NCBI RefSeq assembly: GCF_014199305.1
Contig: NZ_JACIJK010000003.1
Span: 186,001-250,000 of the forward strand
Source of the DNA: Sphingomonas aerophila
GTDB lineage: Bacteria > Pseudomonadota > Alphaproteobacteria > Sphingomonadales > Sphingomonadaceae
DNA: 64,000 nt
Direction: 5' to 3'
Below, one piece after another: positions 9,081-19,284 of this stretch. The position numbers and the translations under genes were made by a program. Below the pieces are notes generated by a model. It did not search any database. It saw only the letters and a list, made by a program, of their open reading frames with translations, and had not been told where the DNA came from. Every line of letters starts with the position of its first letter. Position 1 is the stretch's first letter.

Positions 9081-11678
9081 TCAGCGCGCCCGCTTGGATG
9101 CCGGGGAGGGCAGGGGCGCTCCCGCCTTGCCCCCCGTCATCTCCCGCGCCGCGTTGGCCAGCGCGATCCACATCGACCCTTCCGGGATCACATATTCGTT
9201 CTCGCCCCAGAAGAAGGGCCAGTCCTCATGGTTCTCCGGATAGTCGGGCTTCAGCACCAGCACGCCCGGCACGACCCCGCCCGCGATAAAGGAAAAGTCA
9301 GCGCGGTTGTTGCCGTATGCCACTTCCTTGGCGACCGTGCCGACGCCCGACACGAACGACACGTCAGATGCCGGATGATGGCCGAGCAGGAAGTCGACGC
9401 CGCGCTGCACGCCGCGCCCGTCGACGATCTCCGGGAAATGCTTATGGAGGATGTAGCTGGTCAGGCCATAGTTCAACACCGCGCCGCTGCCGGCCCATCC
9501 CGTCGTCGTGACCGGCACACCAAACGGGTTTGCCGCTTCGAGCTTGTTGGCATCAGCCTGCCAGGCCTGGACCGCAGGTACCATTGCCGCGCGATAGCTG
9601 GCCGGCATGAAGGGGATGGCATCGGCAGCGGTCCAGGCGATCATGCCGAAACGCGGCGCCAGGGTCGGCCACAGGGCGCTGATGCGGTCGGCGTAGCGCT
9701 GGTCACGTGTCGTCTTTAGCAATTCCACCGCAGCGGTGAACTCTTCCACTTCGATCGGCCCGCCGGTCGTGTTGCCGTGGCTGAACGTGTCGGGCGCGTG
9801 GGAATGCTCCTCCGTCCAGACCCGCTCGGCGATGCTACGCGCCTTCGCCGCCAGCGCATCGTCATAGCCTGTCATCACCCGGCTTGCCGCGGCCAGTGCA
9901 GCAATGGAGCCATAGTTGAGTGCGGTCGCCTTGCTGGTGAAGGCCCAGCGATCGTCCGGGATCCCGCTGCGCCCGTCCTTCTGCTCTTCGGGCTTCAGGC
10001 GGGGGTCGTAGACGAGGCGATCGGTCTTGCTGCCGGCGTCGCCCAGGTGGGTGTACTCACCCACGTCCGGCTCAACGATACCATGAATGGCATGGCCGAC
10101 GGCGTCGAATTGCGCGACGAGTTGCAGGGTGCCGTGGCGGACCTGCTGCACCAGATCGGGCACGCCGTCTGGCAGGTGCATTTCGACCTGTCGGCGGGCA
10201 TCGTCGACGCTGACGGTGTCCCGGTCGAGGCCCCAACGCTCCCGCGCGGCGGCGAGCTGTACCACGACCTGGTATTGCGACTGGGTGCGGATATCGAAAT
10301 CGCCCGCATCGAACCAGCCGCCAACATTCAGGCCGGGGATATGCTCGCCCGGCTTGAACTTTGTATCGGTGGTCGGCCCCTGCCGGTACAGATCGATATG
10401 CTCGTGGTTGACAGGCGCCTGACGCGCGTCGTCGAGGTGGGCGGGGCCGTGCCAGACGCGATACGCCTCGTTCACCGCCATATGGTCCATCGCGACGGGA
10501 AAATAGACGTCGTTGGTCGGATGCCACGCATCGGCATAAACATCGTCCGCGATGCGGAATGTCGCGGTGCGCGTGCCGTTATAGTCGAGCAGATAGGTAC
10601 CCGGCTGCCGCACCGCGCTGAAGTCGAGCTGGCGGTAGTTGTAGCGCAGGTAGCTGCCCCAGGCCTTTGTCGCGGGCACGGCGACCGGGGTTAGTCGGCC
10701 GTCCTCACCGACGCGCAACAGCTTCACCTGACCTGGCCGGCGATCGGCCTTGTCGAGTTCCACCGTGGCTACCTTTGACGCGCCGGGTGCATAGCCCAGC
10801 TGCGAGTGTGCGATTACCGGGGTACGGAGCCAGCCCGCGACGCTGTTCGCCTCCACCGTCCATTCGAGCAGCTTGCCCGTCCGTCCCGCGGGCAACAGCG
10901 AACGCGCGACGAACCAGCCATTTTGCGACTGGTTGCGGCCATCGAACAGCTGCACGGGAACGCTTGTGCTCTGGATGGTCATGCGCCGACCCGCATCCTC
11001 GGGGGCCAGCACCAGGCGGCTACCCGATGCGATCGGGGTCGGCTCGGCGCCCGGTCCCTCGCTCCGGCCGCTTGCCATGTTGCGCTCTGGCGTGCGGACC
11101 ATTGCGTCCGCAGGGTAGATCGGCATTGCGCCGGGCCGACCATCGATGGCAAAGCTTTTGTGGAAATAGGCGGCGGGCAAGAATTCGAGATTGAAGCCTG
11201 CCTTGTTGGCCAGTGCCGCGGGCAGGGGTTGGGCAGTGCTGACGGTGATCGCCACGGCCTTGCCGCGCGGCTCCGTCCGGATCGTGTAGCGCCACTTGTA
11301 ATCGGGATATTCCAGCGTCGTTTCGACTACCCCGGTTCTGGCATCAACCGTGCGCGACACCAGCTGCGCGGCAGGATCCCATTGCCCCGGCGTCGCGGCC
11401 AGGCGCACGTCGCCGTTGGTTGCGGTGCGCACGCCCTGGTGGATGATCTCTACCCCGCTGATCTTGGCGTCGGCAAACAGCCCGTCATTTGTGTTGCTGA
11501 ACACCAGCACGTCGACGCCGTCGGCATGAAGATAGCCGGGCTCCGTCCAGCGAAGCGCGGTGCCGCCATTGGCTGGCCTGGCACTCGTTGCCGTGTTCGC
11601 CTGCGCAAACGCGGTGACCGGCAGCGCAGCCCCCAGCAGAGCCGTCGCCAGCACGAGCCGCTTTCCCCTGGAACCCAT
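9081..11678 (-). CDS. GH9-family glycoside hydrolase with N-terminal cellulase Ig-like domain
   Basis: The product has 865 residues from ATG 11678, chosen for GGAGAGGATTTA upstream and a signal peptide (RLVLATALLGAALPVTAFAQ). After about 280 residues without a clear name comes a CelD_N-like Ig domain (TPVIAHSQLGYAPGASKVATVE). The (alpha/alpha)6 domain follows with GGWFDAGDFDIRTQSQYQVV, where the Asp base of GH9 (DAGD) is present. The C-terminal signature GENEYVIPEGSMWIALANAA holds the acid Glu. GH9 enzymes are usually endo-beta-1,4-glucanases, but some act on xyloglucan or cello-oligosaccharides. Here the enzyme is divergent from pentose catabolism genes, so a hemicellulose backbone is a reasonable target. 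The extra N-terminal block is longer than in most GH9 enzymes. Confidence 0.85.
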   Translation of the reverse strand: MGSRGKRLVLATALLGAALPVTAFAQANTATSARPANGGTALRWTEPGYLHADGVDVLVFSNTNDGLFADAKISGVEIIHQGVRTATNGDVRLAATPGQWDPAAQLVSRTVDARTGVVETTLEYPDYKWRYTIRTEPRGKAVAITVSTAQPLPAALANKAGFNLEFLPAAYFHKSFAIDGRPGAMPIYPADAMVRTPERNMASGRSEGPGAEPTPIASGSRLVLAPEDAGRRMTIQSTSVPVQLFDGRNQSQNGWFVARSLLPAGRTGKLLEWTVEANSVAGWLRTPVIAHSQLGYAPGASKVATVELDKADRRPGQVKLLRVGEDGRLTPVAVPATKAWGSYLRYNYRQLDFSAVRQPGTYLLDYNGTRTATFRIADDVYADAWHPTNDVYFPVAMDHMAVNEAYRVWHGPAHLDDARQAPVNHEHIDLYRQGPTTDTKFKPGEHIPGLNVGGWFDAGDFDIRTQSQYQVVVQLAAARERWGLDRDTVSVDDARRQVEMHLPDGVPDLVQQVRHGTLQLVAQFDAVGHAIHGIVEPDVGEYTHLGDAGSKTDRLVYDPRLKPEEQKDGRSGIPDDRWAFTSKATALNYGSIAALAAASRVMTGYDDALAAKARSIAERVWTEEHSHAPDTFSHGNTTGGPIEVEEFTAAVELLKTTRDQRYADRISALWPTLAPRFGMIAWTAADAIPFMPASYRAAMVPAVQAWQADANKLEAANPFGVPVTTTGWAGSGAVLNYGLTSYILHKHFPEIVDGRGVQRGVDFLLGHHPASDVSFVSGVGTVAKEVAYGNNRADFSFIAGGVVPGVLVLKPDYPENHEDWPFFWGENEYVIPEGSMWIALANAAREMTGGKAGAPLPSPASKRAR

Positions 11679-11861
11679 TAAATCCTCTCCGATTCTTGCG
11701 GCGGTGAGCCGTCCCCGCCATTGTGCCGATAGCGCTAACAACATCAACCCATGCCGTTATGAGATTTTGTCGTACAACTTGCTCCGATCCGGGGATGGTG
11801 CGAACACGGCCTAGTACGCCGCGCCGTGATGCTGTCGGCGCTGATAGAGGATCCTGAAGCC
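11679..11861. promoter_or_regulatory. Divergent promoter region with LacI-like and GntR-like operators
   Basis: This 183-bp gap separates the GH9 gene (minus) from the AraD1-family gene (plus). It contains GATAGCGCTAAC (11728-11739), a near-palindrome of the GTTAGCGCTAAC type used by LacI-family sugar repressors; a close variant is at 54789. It also contains TTGTCGTACAA (11767-11777), arms TTGT/ACAA, of the kind bound by FadR-type GntR regulators such as the one at 22599. Both assignments are from pattern only. Confidence 0.45.
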
Positions 11862-12842
11862 ATGACCCTGTCACTCCTCCAATTTGCCCGCGCTGACGAC
11901 ACCCGCGGCCTCGCCCTGCTAGATGATCAGGGTGCGGCGATCGTGTCTGGTTATTCGGACACGCTGTCGCTCGCCCGCGCAGCTCTGGCGCAGGGGGTAG
12001 GGCTCGCAGCGCTTGCCCAGCAACACCGATCGGAAGAGCAGATCGATATGGCCGAGGTCACGCTACTGGCGCCGATCAGCCATCCCGATCCCGCCCACCT
12101 GCTTCTGACTGGTACCGGGCTCACCCATCTCGGCTCGGCTGAAGGGCGTGACAAGATGCACCGTGCCGCGGCCGAGAACCCGGCACCCACAGACTCGATG
12201 AAGATGTTCATGATGGGCGTCGAAGGTGGCAAGCCCGCAGCCGATGAGGTCGGGGTCCAGCCCGAATGGTTCTACAAGGGCGATGGTTCGCAGCTGGTCG
12301 GACCAGGCCAGCCGCTACGTTCGCCTGCCTTCGCCAAGGATGCGGGCGAAGAGCCCGAGATCGCCGGCATTTACCTGATCGACGAAGACGGCAGCCCCGT
12401 GCGGCTTGGCTTCGCGCTCGCGAACGAGTTTTCGGACCATGTGACGGAGCGGGGCAATTACCTGTGGCTGGCGCATAGCAAGCTGCGCAACGCGGCGCTC
12501 GGCCCCGAATTGCTGCTGGGGGACCTGCCCCAGGACGTGCGTGGCGCCAGCCGCATCCTGCGCGACGAGCAGGTGATCTGGGACAAGCCTTTCCTGTCGG
12601 GGGAGGCGAACATGTCGCACTCGATCGCCAATCTGGAGCACCACCACTTCAAGTACGACCTGTTCCGTCGCCCCGGTGACCTCCACGTCCATTTCTTCGG
12701 GACCGCGACTTTGTCGTTCAGCGAAGGACTGACAACGCAGGAGGGCGACGTGTTCGAGATCGAGGCAGCGCCGTTCCGCCTTCCCGTGCGCAACCCGATC
12801 GCGATTGATCGGCCGACGCCGGTAACCGTGCGAAGCATCTAG
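11862..12842 (+). CDS. AraD1-family (FAH-fold) sugar-acid lyase/dehydratase
   Basis: The product has 326 residues from ATG 11862, preceded by GAGGAT; an in-frame GTG at 11826 would add 12 residues. The sequence (LLLTGTGLTHLGSAEGRDKMH, EVGVQPEWFYKGDG, FALANEFSDHVTERGNYLWLAHSKLRNAALGPEL) matches the GguC/AraD1 branch of the fumarylacetoacetate-hydrolase fold, with acidic metal-ligand positions in DEDGSPVRLGFALANEFSDH. Relatives in pentose oxidation act on 2-keto-3-deoxy-pentonates. With xylonate dehydratase next door and an arabinose dehydrogenase at 34549, it probably performs the next step, from 2-keto-3-deoxy-arabonate or -xylonate towards 2-oxoglutarate semialdehyde. The exact reaction is inferred. 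Confidence 0.75.
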   Translation: MTLSLLQFARADDTRGLALLDDQGAAIVSGYSDTLSLARAALAQGVGLAALAQQHRSEEQIDMAEVTLLAPISHPDPAHLLLTGTGLTHLGSAEGRDKMHRAAAENPAPTDSMKMFMMGVEGGKPAADEVGVQPEWFYKGDGSQLVGPGQPLRSPAFAKDAGEEPEIAGIYLIDEDGSPVRLGFALANEFSDHVTERGNYLWLAHSKLRNAALGPELLLGDLPQDVRGASRILRDEQVIWDKPFLSGEANMSHSIANLEHHHFKYDLFRRPGDLHVHFFGTATLSFSEGLTTQEGDVFEIEAAPFRLPVRNPIAIDRPTPVTVRSI

Positions 12843-12854
12843 GACCCAAGACTG

Positions 12855-12884
12855 CCGTGACCCCGGCACATGCCGGGGTCACGG
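12855..12884. terminator. Perfect palindrome between convergent genes, likely bidirectional terminator
   Basis: CCGTGACCCCGGCA (12855-12868) and its exact reverse complement (12871-12884) are separated by only two bases. It lies between the convergent AraD1 and xylonate dehydratase genes and could terminate both transcripts, although no T-run follows. A GACCCCGG/CCGGGGTC core of this kind could also be a dispersed intergenic repeat of the genome. Confidence 0.6.
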
Positions 12885-12904
12885 CCAAGCCGCTGGGCCC
12901 TGGT

Positions 12905-14722
12905 TTAGTGATTGTCGCGGGGCAGTCCCATGGTTTGCGCGACGCGCTGGTACTTCTCTGCGCCTTCCAGGATGGCGCCGGTGTTCATCTGGCCGACCAG
13001 CGCGCGCTGGATCTCCTGCCAGGGCGTCTGCGAAGCGGGATAAGGGAAGCCACCAGCTGCCTCCAACGCGCGCCGGCGCTCGGCCAGTTCCTCGTCCGGG
13101 ATAAGCACGTCGGCCGTACCACGCTTCAAGTCGATGCGTACGCGGTCGCCGGTCTTGAGCAGCGCCAGGCCGCCCATCGCCGCCGCTTCGGGCGAGGCAT
13201 TCAGGATTGATGGCGACCCGCTGGTCCCGGACTGGCGACCGTCGCCGATGCAGGGCAGCGCATGGACGCCTTCGGTGATCAGATAGGCGGGCGGGCGCAT
13301 GTTCACGACCTCTGCCGCGCCCGGATACCCGATCGGCCCCGCGCCGCGCATGAACATCAGCGTCCGGGATGTGATGCCGAGCGAGGGGTCGTCGATGCGG
13401 TGATGATAATCTTCCGGTCCATCGAACACGATCGCCGGCCCCTCGAACGCCTCCGGATCGTCCGGGTTGGACAGATAGCGTTGACGGAATTCGTCGGAGA
13501 TGACGCTGGTTTTCATGATCGCAGCGTCGAAAAGGTTGCCCGACAGGACGATGAAGCCCGCATCCTGCTTCAACGGCTGCTCGAAGCGACGAATGACCTT
13601 TTCGTCCTCGATCGTCGCCTCGCGGCAGTTGTCGCCCATAGTGTGGCCGTTGACGGTCATAACGCCTTCATGGATCAGTCCCTGGCCCATCAGCTGGTTG
13701 ACCACGGCGGGCACGCCGCCGGCGCGGTAATAGTCCTCGCCCAGATACTCGCCTGCGGGCTGCAGGTTGACCAGCAGTGGGATCCTGTGCCCCTCCGTCT
13801 CCCAATCCTTCAGCGGCAGGTCGACGCCGATATGGCGGGCGAGTGCGGCAAGGTGGATGGGCGCGTTGGTCGATCCGCCGATCGCCGAATTCACCCGGAT
13901 GGCGTTGTGGAACGCTTCCTTGGTCAGGATGTCCGACGGTTTCAGGTCCTCGGCGACCAGCTCCACCGCGCGCTTGCCGGTGATGTACGCGACCTCCTGC
14001 CGGTCACGGTACGGCGCCGGGATGGCGGCGGAACCTGGCAACGACATGCCGAGCGCCTCGCACAGCGAGTTCATCGTCGTGGCGGTGCCCATGGTGTTGC
14101 AATAGCCGGTCGACGGCGCGGAGGAGGCGACGAGGCGGATGAACTCCTTGTCGTCGATCTCGCCAGCGGCCAGCATCTGGCGCGCCTTCCACACAATGGT
14201 GCCCGACCCGGTACGCTCACCCTTGTGCCAGCCGTTCAGCATCGGGCCGACCGACAGCGCGATGGCGGGGATGTTGACGGTCGCCGCAGCCATCAGCGCG
14301 GCAGGGGTCGTCTTGTCGCACCCGATCGTCAGCACTACGCCATCGAGCGGGTAACCGTACAGCACCTCGACCAGGCCGAGATAAGCAAGGTTGCGGTCCA
14401 GCCCGGCCGTCGGGCGCTTGCCGGTTTCCTGGATCGGGTGAACCGGGAATTCGAGCGCAATACCGCCGGCCTCGCGAATGCCTTCCCGCACACGCTCCGC
14501 GAGCACCAGGTGGTGGCGATTGCACGGGGACAGGTCCGACCCTGTCTGGGCGATGCCGATGATAGGCTTGCCGGACTGCAACTCCGCAAGGCTCAACCCG
14601 AAGTTGAGGTAACGCTCCAGGTAGAGCGCCGTCATGTCGATGTTGGAGGGGTTGTCGAACCAGGCCTGGCTGCGCAGGCGTGGCTGGGTGGGGGCGGGGA
14701 TGTCGGTCAAGTCAGGCTCCAA
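12905..14722 (-). CDS. xylD: D-xylonate dehydratase (IlvD/EDD family)
   Basis: The product has 605 residues and dehydrates D-xylonate (or L-arabonate) to the 2-keto-3-deoxy acid. The sequence follows Caulobacter XylD closely from [20 protein letters not shown] onward, as recalled from the family. Cluster-ligand cysteines are present in [11 protein letters not shown] (C67), [10 protein letters not shown] (C135) and [10 protein letters not shown] (C207). The start is uncertain: TTG 14722, 1 nt after the epimerase stop, gives an N-terminus of the same length as XylD. The upstream gene is galM, so the two form an operon. The AraD1-family gene convergent to it supplies a later step. Specificity for xylonate versus arabonate is not certain. 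Confidence 0.9.
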   Translation of the reverse strand: MEPDLTDIPAPTQPRLRSQAWFDNPSNIDMTALYLERYLNFGLSLAELQSGKPIIGIAQTGSDLSPCNRHHLVLAERVREGIREAGGIALEFPVHPIQETGKRPTAGLDRNLAYLGLVEVLYGYPLDGVVLTIGCDKTTPAALMAAATVNIPAIALSVGPMLNGWHKGERTGSGTIVWKARQMLAAGEIDDKEFIRLVASSAPSTGYCNTMGTATTMNSLCEALGMSLPGSAAIPAPYRDRQEVAYITGKRAVELVAEDLKPSDILTKEAFHNAIRVNSAIGGSTNAPIHLAALARHIGVDLPLKDWETEGHRIPLLVNLQPAGEYLGEDYYRAGGVPAVVNQLMGQGLIHEGVMTVNGHTMGDNCREATIEDEKVIRRFEQPLKQDAGFIVLSGNLFDAAIMKTSVISDEFRQRYLSNPDDPEAFEGPAIVFDGPEDYHHRIDDPSLGITSRTLMFMRGAGPIGYPGAAEVVNMRPPAYLITEGVHALPCIGDGRQSGTSGSPSILNASPEAAAMGGLALLKTGDRVRIDLKRGTADVLIPDEELAERRRALEAAGGFPYPASQTPWQEIQRALVGQMNTGAILEGAEKYQRVAQTMGLPRDNH

Positions 14723-14723
14723 C

Positions 14724-15866
14724 TCACCGGGCTACCGATACGCGGTAGATCATGCGGTGGTGATAAGGCTTGCCCGGATCGACCCGCGCGGAGCCGAAGG
14801 CAGGCTGGTTGGGAGTATCCGGGAATTTCTGTGGTTCAAGGGCCAGGCCGTCGCCCATGCGGTACAGGTGGCCCTGCTTGCCGATCAGCGTGCCGTCCAG
14901 GAAGTTGCCGGCATAGAATTGCACGCCGGGTTCGGTGGACAGCACCTCCAGCACGCGCCCGGATGCCGGGTCTTCCAACCGCGCGGCAAGGCCGGGCGTG
15001 GCGGTCGCGCCCTTGTCGAGCACGAAATTATGATCCCAGCCATGGGCGATCACGATCTGCTCGTCATGCCCGTCGCGCAGCCCGTCCGACAGCAACCGCG
15101 CCCGGGTGAAGTCGAACACGGTGCTGGCCACGGCACGCATCTCTCCTGTCGGGATCAGCGTCGCGTTGACGGGGGTGTAGCGGCTGGCCGGGATGGTGAG
15201 CTTCTGCGCCAGGATACCCGTGCCCGAACCCTCGCCGGCCATGTCGAACAGCGCGTGGTTGGTCATGTTGACGATCGTCGGCGCATCGGTCGTCGCGTCA
15301 TAGTCGATCGTCAGCGAACCCTTGTCGTCGAGGCTATAGGTGACCTTCGCCTGCAGCGTGCCGGGATAACCCTGGTCGCCAGCCGGGCTTGTCGCGGTCA
15401 GCACCACGCGCGCGGTCGGGCCGGATGACACGGACTCGACCCGCCATACCTTCTTGTCGAAACCGCCAAGTCCGCCGTGGAGCGAGTTGCCCTTGTCGTT
15501 CTGGTTCAGCTGATATGTCTTGCCGTCTAGCGCGAAGCGTCCCTGCGCGATCCGGTTAGCGTAGCGGCCGATTGTCTGGCCCCAATAATTCGGCTTCTTC
15601 TCATAGCTCGCCAGGTCATCATAACCGAGCGTCACGTCCGCGACCTTGCCGTTGCGGTCGGGCGCGTTCAGTGCCTGCAGCGTCGCGCCATAGGTGATGA
15701 TACGCGCGCTGACGCCATTGCTGCCGGCCAGCGTCACCGCCTCCACGACCGTTCCGTTCGACAATTGTCCAAAGCGTTCGCGCTTAACCGTAGCGGCCTG
15801 TGCGCTCAGGGGCGCGACTGCCACGCCGAGCAGGATCAACGAGGCGGCCATTCTGGCGTGGATCAT
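14724..15866 (-). CDS. galM: Aldose 1-epimerase (mutarotase)
   Basis: The product has 380 residues from ATG 15866, chosen for CAAGGCTTATTTG upstream; it opens with a signal peptide ([24 protein letters not shown]), so the enzyme is probably periplasmic. Family signatures: [26 protein letters not shown] (residue Arg of the active site), [15 protein letters not shown] (His), [10 protein letters not shown] (catalytic His region) and [12 protein letters not shown]. It interconverts alpha and beta anomers of sugars freed by the surrounding hydrolases, feeding transport and the 1-dehydrogenases. The stop lies 1 nt before the xylonate dehydratase start. Confidence 0.92.
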   Translation of the reverse strand: MIHARMAASLILLGVAVAPLSAQAATVKRERFGQLSNGTVVEAVTLAGSNGVSARIITYGATLQALNAPDRNGKVADVTLGYDDLASYEKKPNYWGQTIGRYANRIAQGRFALDGKTYQLNQNDKGNSLHGGLGGFDKKVWRVESVSSGPTARVVLTATSPAGDQGYPGTLQAKVTYSLDDKGSLTIDYDATTDAPTIVNMTNHALFDMAGEGSGTGILAQKLTIPASRYTPVNATLIPTGEMRAVASTVFDFTRARLLSDGLRDGHDEQIVIAHGWDHNFVLDKGATATPGLAARLEDPASGRVLEVLSTEPGVQFYAGNFLDGTLIGKQGHLYRMGDGLALEPQKFPDTPNQPAFGSARVDPGKPYHHRMIYRVSVAR

Positions 15867-15973
15867 CAAATAAGCCTTGCGAAGCGGGACGTTGACGGAC
15901 ACGTCGTTCCACCTATGCTCCTACAAATATAAGAGCAAGCCCGGCAATGGTCGGTGACAGAGAGAGGAAGTAC

Positions 15974-17290
15974 ATGCCAGCCGTTGCCTCAACCCGCGCA
16001 GCCAGCGGCGCTGCCGGTCCCGGGACGAACTACCGATCGGCGCTGACGCTGCTCGCCAGCCTGTTCTTCATGTGGGGCTTCATCACCGTCATCAACGGCA
16101 CGTTGCTGCCCCATCTGCGCAGCGTGTTCGAGCTCAGTTACTTTCAGGCGTCGCTCATCGAAAGCGTTTGGTTCATCGCCTATTTCTTCGCCTCGATCCC
16201 GTCGGCGAAGCTGATCGAGCGGATCGGATACCAGAAGTCGCTTGTGACCGGCCTGCTGATCATGGCGGTTGGCGCGCTCGGCATGGTGCTCGCCGCGAGC
16301 CTGCCCTCCTATGGCGTGACGCTGGCCATGTTGTTCGTGATCGCCAGCGGCATCACGCTGCTGCAGGTCGCGGCCAACCCCTATGTGGCGGTGATCGGCC
16401 CGGCCGAAACCTCGTCCTCGCGCCTTAATCTCGTTCAGGCGATGAACTCGGCGGGGACCATGCTCGCGCCGCTGTTCGGTGCGTACCTGATCCTTGGCCG
16501 GTCAAAGGGCGGCACGGCCCAGTCCGGGACCGTGCTGACCCAGGCGGAGCGGCTGGCCGATGCGCAGTCGGTGATGCTGCCCTATGTGCTCGTTGCCGTG
16601 GTGCTGGTCGTGCTGGCGGTAGTGATCGCGCGCTTCAAGCTGCCCGCGATGGGTTCAGCCACCAGCCGCGCCGCCAAGGAGGATCGCAAGAACCACTCGC
16701 TGTGGCGCCACCGCAACCTGGTGTTAGGCGTTCCGGCGATCTTCATCTACCTGATCGCGGAGATCGGCGTCGGCAACCTGTTCGTCAACTTCATCAGCCA
16801 GCCGCAGATCGCGGACCTGACCACCGAACAGGCCGGGCGCTACCTGACCCTGTTGTGGGGCGGGATGATGGTTGGCCGCTTCCTGGGTTCTGCGATCATG
16901 CAGAAGATCCCGGCGGAAACGGTGCTGGCGGCCTTTTCCATCGGCGCGTTCATCGTGATGCTCGTCACCGTGTTCTCCACCGGGCACGTGGCGATGTGGG
17001 CGCTGATCAGCGTCGGGCTGTTCCATTCGATCATGTTCCCGACGATCTTCACCCTCGGCATCCGGGGCCTGGGGCCGTTGACCGAAGAAGGGTCGGGGCT
17101 GCTGATCATGGCGATCGCAGGCGGTGCGCTAGTGTTCGTGCAGGGCAAGATCGCCGACGTGTACGGGTTGCAGATCTCGTTTCTGCTGACCGCCGTGTGC
17201 GAGCTCTATGTGCTGTTCTACGCACTGTGGGGCAGCAAGCCGACCAACGCTGTCCCTGACGAGGCGGCGGTTCAGGCCGAGCTTGCCTGA
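15974..17290 (+). CDS. FucP/GluP-type MFS sugar:H+ symporter
   Basis: The product has 438 residues with twelve expected membrane spans. ATG 15974 is preceded by AGAGAGGAAG. Signatures of the fucose:H+ symporter (FHS) branch are FFMWGFITVINGTLLPHLRS near the N-terminus and ASGITLLQVAANPYVAVIGP with SSRLNLVQAMNSAGTMLAPL mid-protein. It should carry a monosaccharide (fucose, galactose, glucose or a pentose) across the inner membrane. A TTGACG/TATGCT pair (15892-15897, 15914-15919, 16-bp gap) is a possible promoter, and TGCTC/GAGCA arms at about 15916-15937 could be an operator. A second family member is at 47307. Confidence 0.88.
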   Translation: MPAVASTRAASGAAGPGTNYRSALTLLASLFFMWGFITVINGTLLPHLRSVFELSYFQASLIESVWFIAYFFASIPSAKLIERIGYQKSLVTGLLIMAVGALGMVLAASLPSYGVTLAMLFVIASGITLLQVAANPYVAVIGPAETSSSRLNLVQAMNSAGTMLAPLFGAYLILGRSKGGTAQSGTVLTQAERLADAQSVMLPYVLVAVVLVVLAVVIARFKLPAMGSATSRAAKEDRKNHSLWRHRNLVLGVPAIFIYLIAEIGVGNLFVNFISQPQIADLTTEQAGRYLTLLWGGMMVGRFLGSAIMQKIPAETVLAAFSIGAFIVMLVTVFSTGHVAMWALISVGLFHSIMFPTIFTLGIRGLGPLTEEGSGLLIMAIAGGALVFVQGKIADVYGLQISFLLTAVCELYVLFYALWGSKPTNAVPDEAAVQAELA

Positions 17291-17302
17291 TCGCCAGGGC
17301 AG

Positions 17303-17326
17303 GGGCGGGGCGCATTGGCCCCGCCC
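17303..17326. terminator. GC-rich hairpin between convergent genes
   Basis: GGGCGGGGC and GCCCCGCCC form a perfect 9-bp stem around a 6-base loop between the transporter stop (17290) and the esterase stop (17335). It probably ends both transcripts, though a T-run is missing. Confidence 0.6.
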
Positions 17327-17334
17327 GGTCCCGA

Positions 17335-19278
17335 TCAGGATACCGGCACTTCGAACGTGCCGATCGGCAGTTGAGCCTCGTCGACCAGGTTGGTCGCAGG
17401 AGAGTCTGCCCAGGCATAGCGGACGCGCGTGACTGGCTGACCGTCGCTGGCAAGCTTGACCTCCTGCCCCGCAACCGTCGCGGCGGTGTAGCGGCAGCTG
17501 CCCACGGCCGGCCCGCACAGTTCAAACCCGATCGCGTTTGCCGCGCCCACAGCATGTAGCTGACCCGTTATGCCTGAAAAACGCAGCGTGACGCTGCCGT
17601 CCGCGGCCCGGCTCGCGCCCGCGATGGCGGGGCCGGCGGGCGCGATCTGCTCCCCATAGGCATAGGCGCGCATCACGCGGGCCAGCCGCTGGCCGACTTC
17701 GTGCTTCTCGCCCGGATGAATGTCGAGCGGGTCACCCAGGTCATAGCTGACCGCGATGCCAGAATGGCCGTCGTCCACCGTGACCCGGCGCTGCGCTTCA
17801 CGCACATCACCCCAGCCGCTTTCTCCCGCCGCGAACGAACGCGCGCCATAGGCCGACAGCTGCACCACCGCGAAGGGCAGGTCGGGGCGGCCGAACTGGC
17901 GGCGCCAGTCCTTCATCATCGCAGCCAGGCGCTTGTCATAGCCCGGAAGGCCCGTGTCGGACTCGCCCTGGTACCATGCGGCACCCGCCAGCTTGATCGG
18001 CCCAAGCGGCGCAATCATGGCGTTGTAGAGCGTGCCCGCGCCGTTGATATCGTCCCAGGGCACGCGCGGCGCGCTGCCCTGCACGGGGCGGGCGACCGCA
18101 TATCGCCAGCCTTCGCCCAGCGGCAGGCTGGTACCATCGGCAAAGGTGATCTTCATCGCCTCGACAGGGCCGGTCATGCCGCCATTGGCGTACACATCGT
18201 CGTCATTGACGGTGACGACATTACGTCCCGCTTTCAGCGTCCCCGCGGGCAGGGCATAGACCCGCGCCTGTCCGGCCAGGCTTGATCCGCCGACGCCGAC
18301 CCCGTTCACCCAGGTGCGGTCAGCGTCATCGACCGTGCCGATCGCCAACGTCGCGGCACCGCGAGCCTGTTCGGGCGTCACCTCCACCTCGCGGCGGTAC
18401 CATATCATACCGTTGTAGTTGGCGAGCGCGGGCACGCCCCAGTTCTCGATATTGTCGATCTTGGGTACCGGCTTCCAATCGAGCGCGGCGGCAGGCTGCC
18501 ATGGCTCGCGACCCGGCTGGTCGCCCGAAGCCTTGCGCCACCACGCCTCCCATACAGCCGACGCGCCGCGGTTGCCGGCAGCGGCATCGCGGGCGTAGAG
18601 CGCAAGCAGATCCGCTTCATCCTTCAGGCCCGCACTCCGCTGCCCCGCATCGGCCATCCACGCGCTGATCCGGGAACCTCCCCAACTGGAATGGATGGCG
18701 CCGATCGGCACGTTCGCGGTGCGCCGCAGCGCCTGCACCATGTAATAGCAGGCCGCCGAGAAGCTTTCGACGCTGTCCGGCTGCGCCAGCGCCCAATGCG
18801 GCTCCTGGTTGAAGCGTGATTGCGGCGTCAGCCCCGTCGCTTTGGCGACCGTCAGCAGCCTTAGCTGCGGGTCGGGCGCGGCATGAGCGTCAGGAATCAG
18901 GTCTTGCGCGGACTGGACCTGCAATTCCATGTTGCTCTGGCCCGAACACAGGAACACGTCGCCGACCAGTATGTCGCGGAACGTGCTTGCGCCGCTGGGT
19001 GCCGCCAGCGTCAGGTCATAGGGACCGCCCGCGGGCAGCGCCGGCATGGTCACGCTGAACCGTCCGTTCTTCCCCGCGCGCGCCGTCACGCTGCGGCCGG
19101 CAAAGCCGATCATCACCGTTTCGCCGGGCGCGGCGCTGCCCTCCAGCACAATCGTCTGGCCGCGCTGGATCACGGCATGGTCGCCGATCACACCGTCCAG
19201 CGTGGGCGCGGCGAGAGCGGGCGTGGCAGCGAGCAAGACGGGCAGCGCCCAGGACAGGCGAAGCGCGGTGTTCAGCAT
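17335..19278 (-). CDS. Sialate O-acetylesterase-like acetylesterase (CE20 type)
   Basis: The product has 647 residues from ATG 19278, starting with a signal peptide (LRLSWALPVLLAATPALAA). SGNH-like blocks are present: LCSGQSNMELQV (Ser115), IHSSWGGSRISAWM, WYQGESDTGLPGY and DIHPGEKHEVGQRLA with the Asp-x-x-His pair. A jelly-roll insert lies between about 315 and 440 (WYRREVEVTPEQARGAATLAIG). The same architecture is found in the xyloglucan acetylesterases (CE20) of Xanthomonas and in 9-O-acetylesterases. Here it probably removes acetyl groups from xyloglucan or xylan oligosaccharides in the periplasm. The frame stays open upstream to 19458, but those codons belong to a broken halogenase gene, so 19278 is preferred. 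Confidence 0.83.
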   Translation of the reverse strand: MLNTALRLSWALPVLLAATPALAAPTLDGVIGDHAVIQRGQTIVLEGSAAPGETVMIGFAGRSVTARAGKNGRFSVTMPALPAGGPYDLTLAAPSGASTFRDILVGDVFLCSGQSNMELQVQSAQDLIPDAHAAPDPQLRLLTVAKATGLTPQSRFNQEPHWALAQPDSVESFSAACYYMVQALRRTANVPIGAIHSSWGGSRISAWMADAGQRSAGLKDEADLLALYARDAAAGNRGASAVWEAWWRKASGDQPGREPWQPAAALDWKPVPKIDNIENWGVPALANYNGMIWYRREVEVTPEQARGAATLAIGTVDDADRTWVNGVGVGGSSLAGQARVYALPAGTLKAGRNVVTVNDDDVYANGGMTGPVEAMKITFADGTSLPLGEGWRYAVARPVQGSAPRVPWDDINGAGTLYNAMIAPLGPIKLAGAAWYQGESDTGLPGYDKRLAAMMKDWRRQFGRPDLPFAVVQLSAYGARSFAAGESGWGDVREAQRRVTVDDGHSGIAVSYDLGDPLDIHPGEKHEVGQRLARVMRAYAYGEQIAPAGPAIAGASRAADGSVTLRFSGITGQLHAVGAANAIGFELCGPAVGSCRYTAATVAGQEVKLASDGQPVTRVRYAWADSPATNLVDEAQLPIGTFEVPVS

Positions 19279-19284
19279 GGATGA

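Noticed and set aside
13262..15109. Open frame of 615 codons on the plus strand
   Set aside because: It lies opposite xylonate dehydratase and the epimerase, both with clear family motifs.
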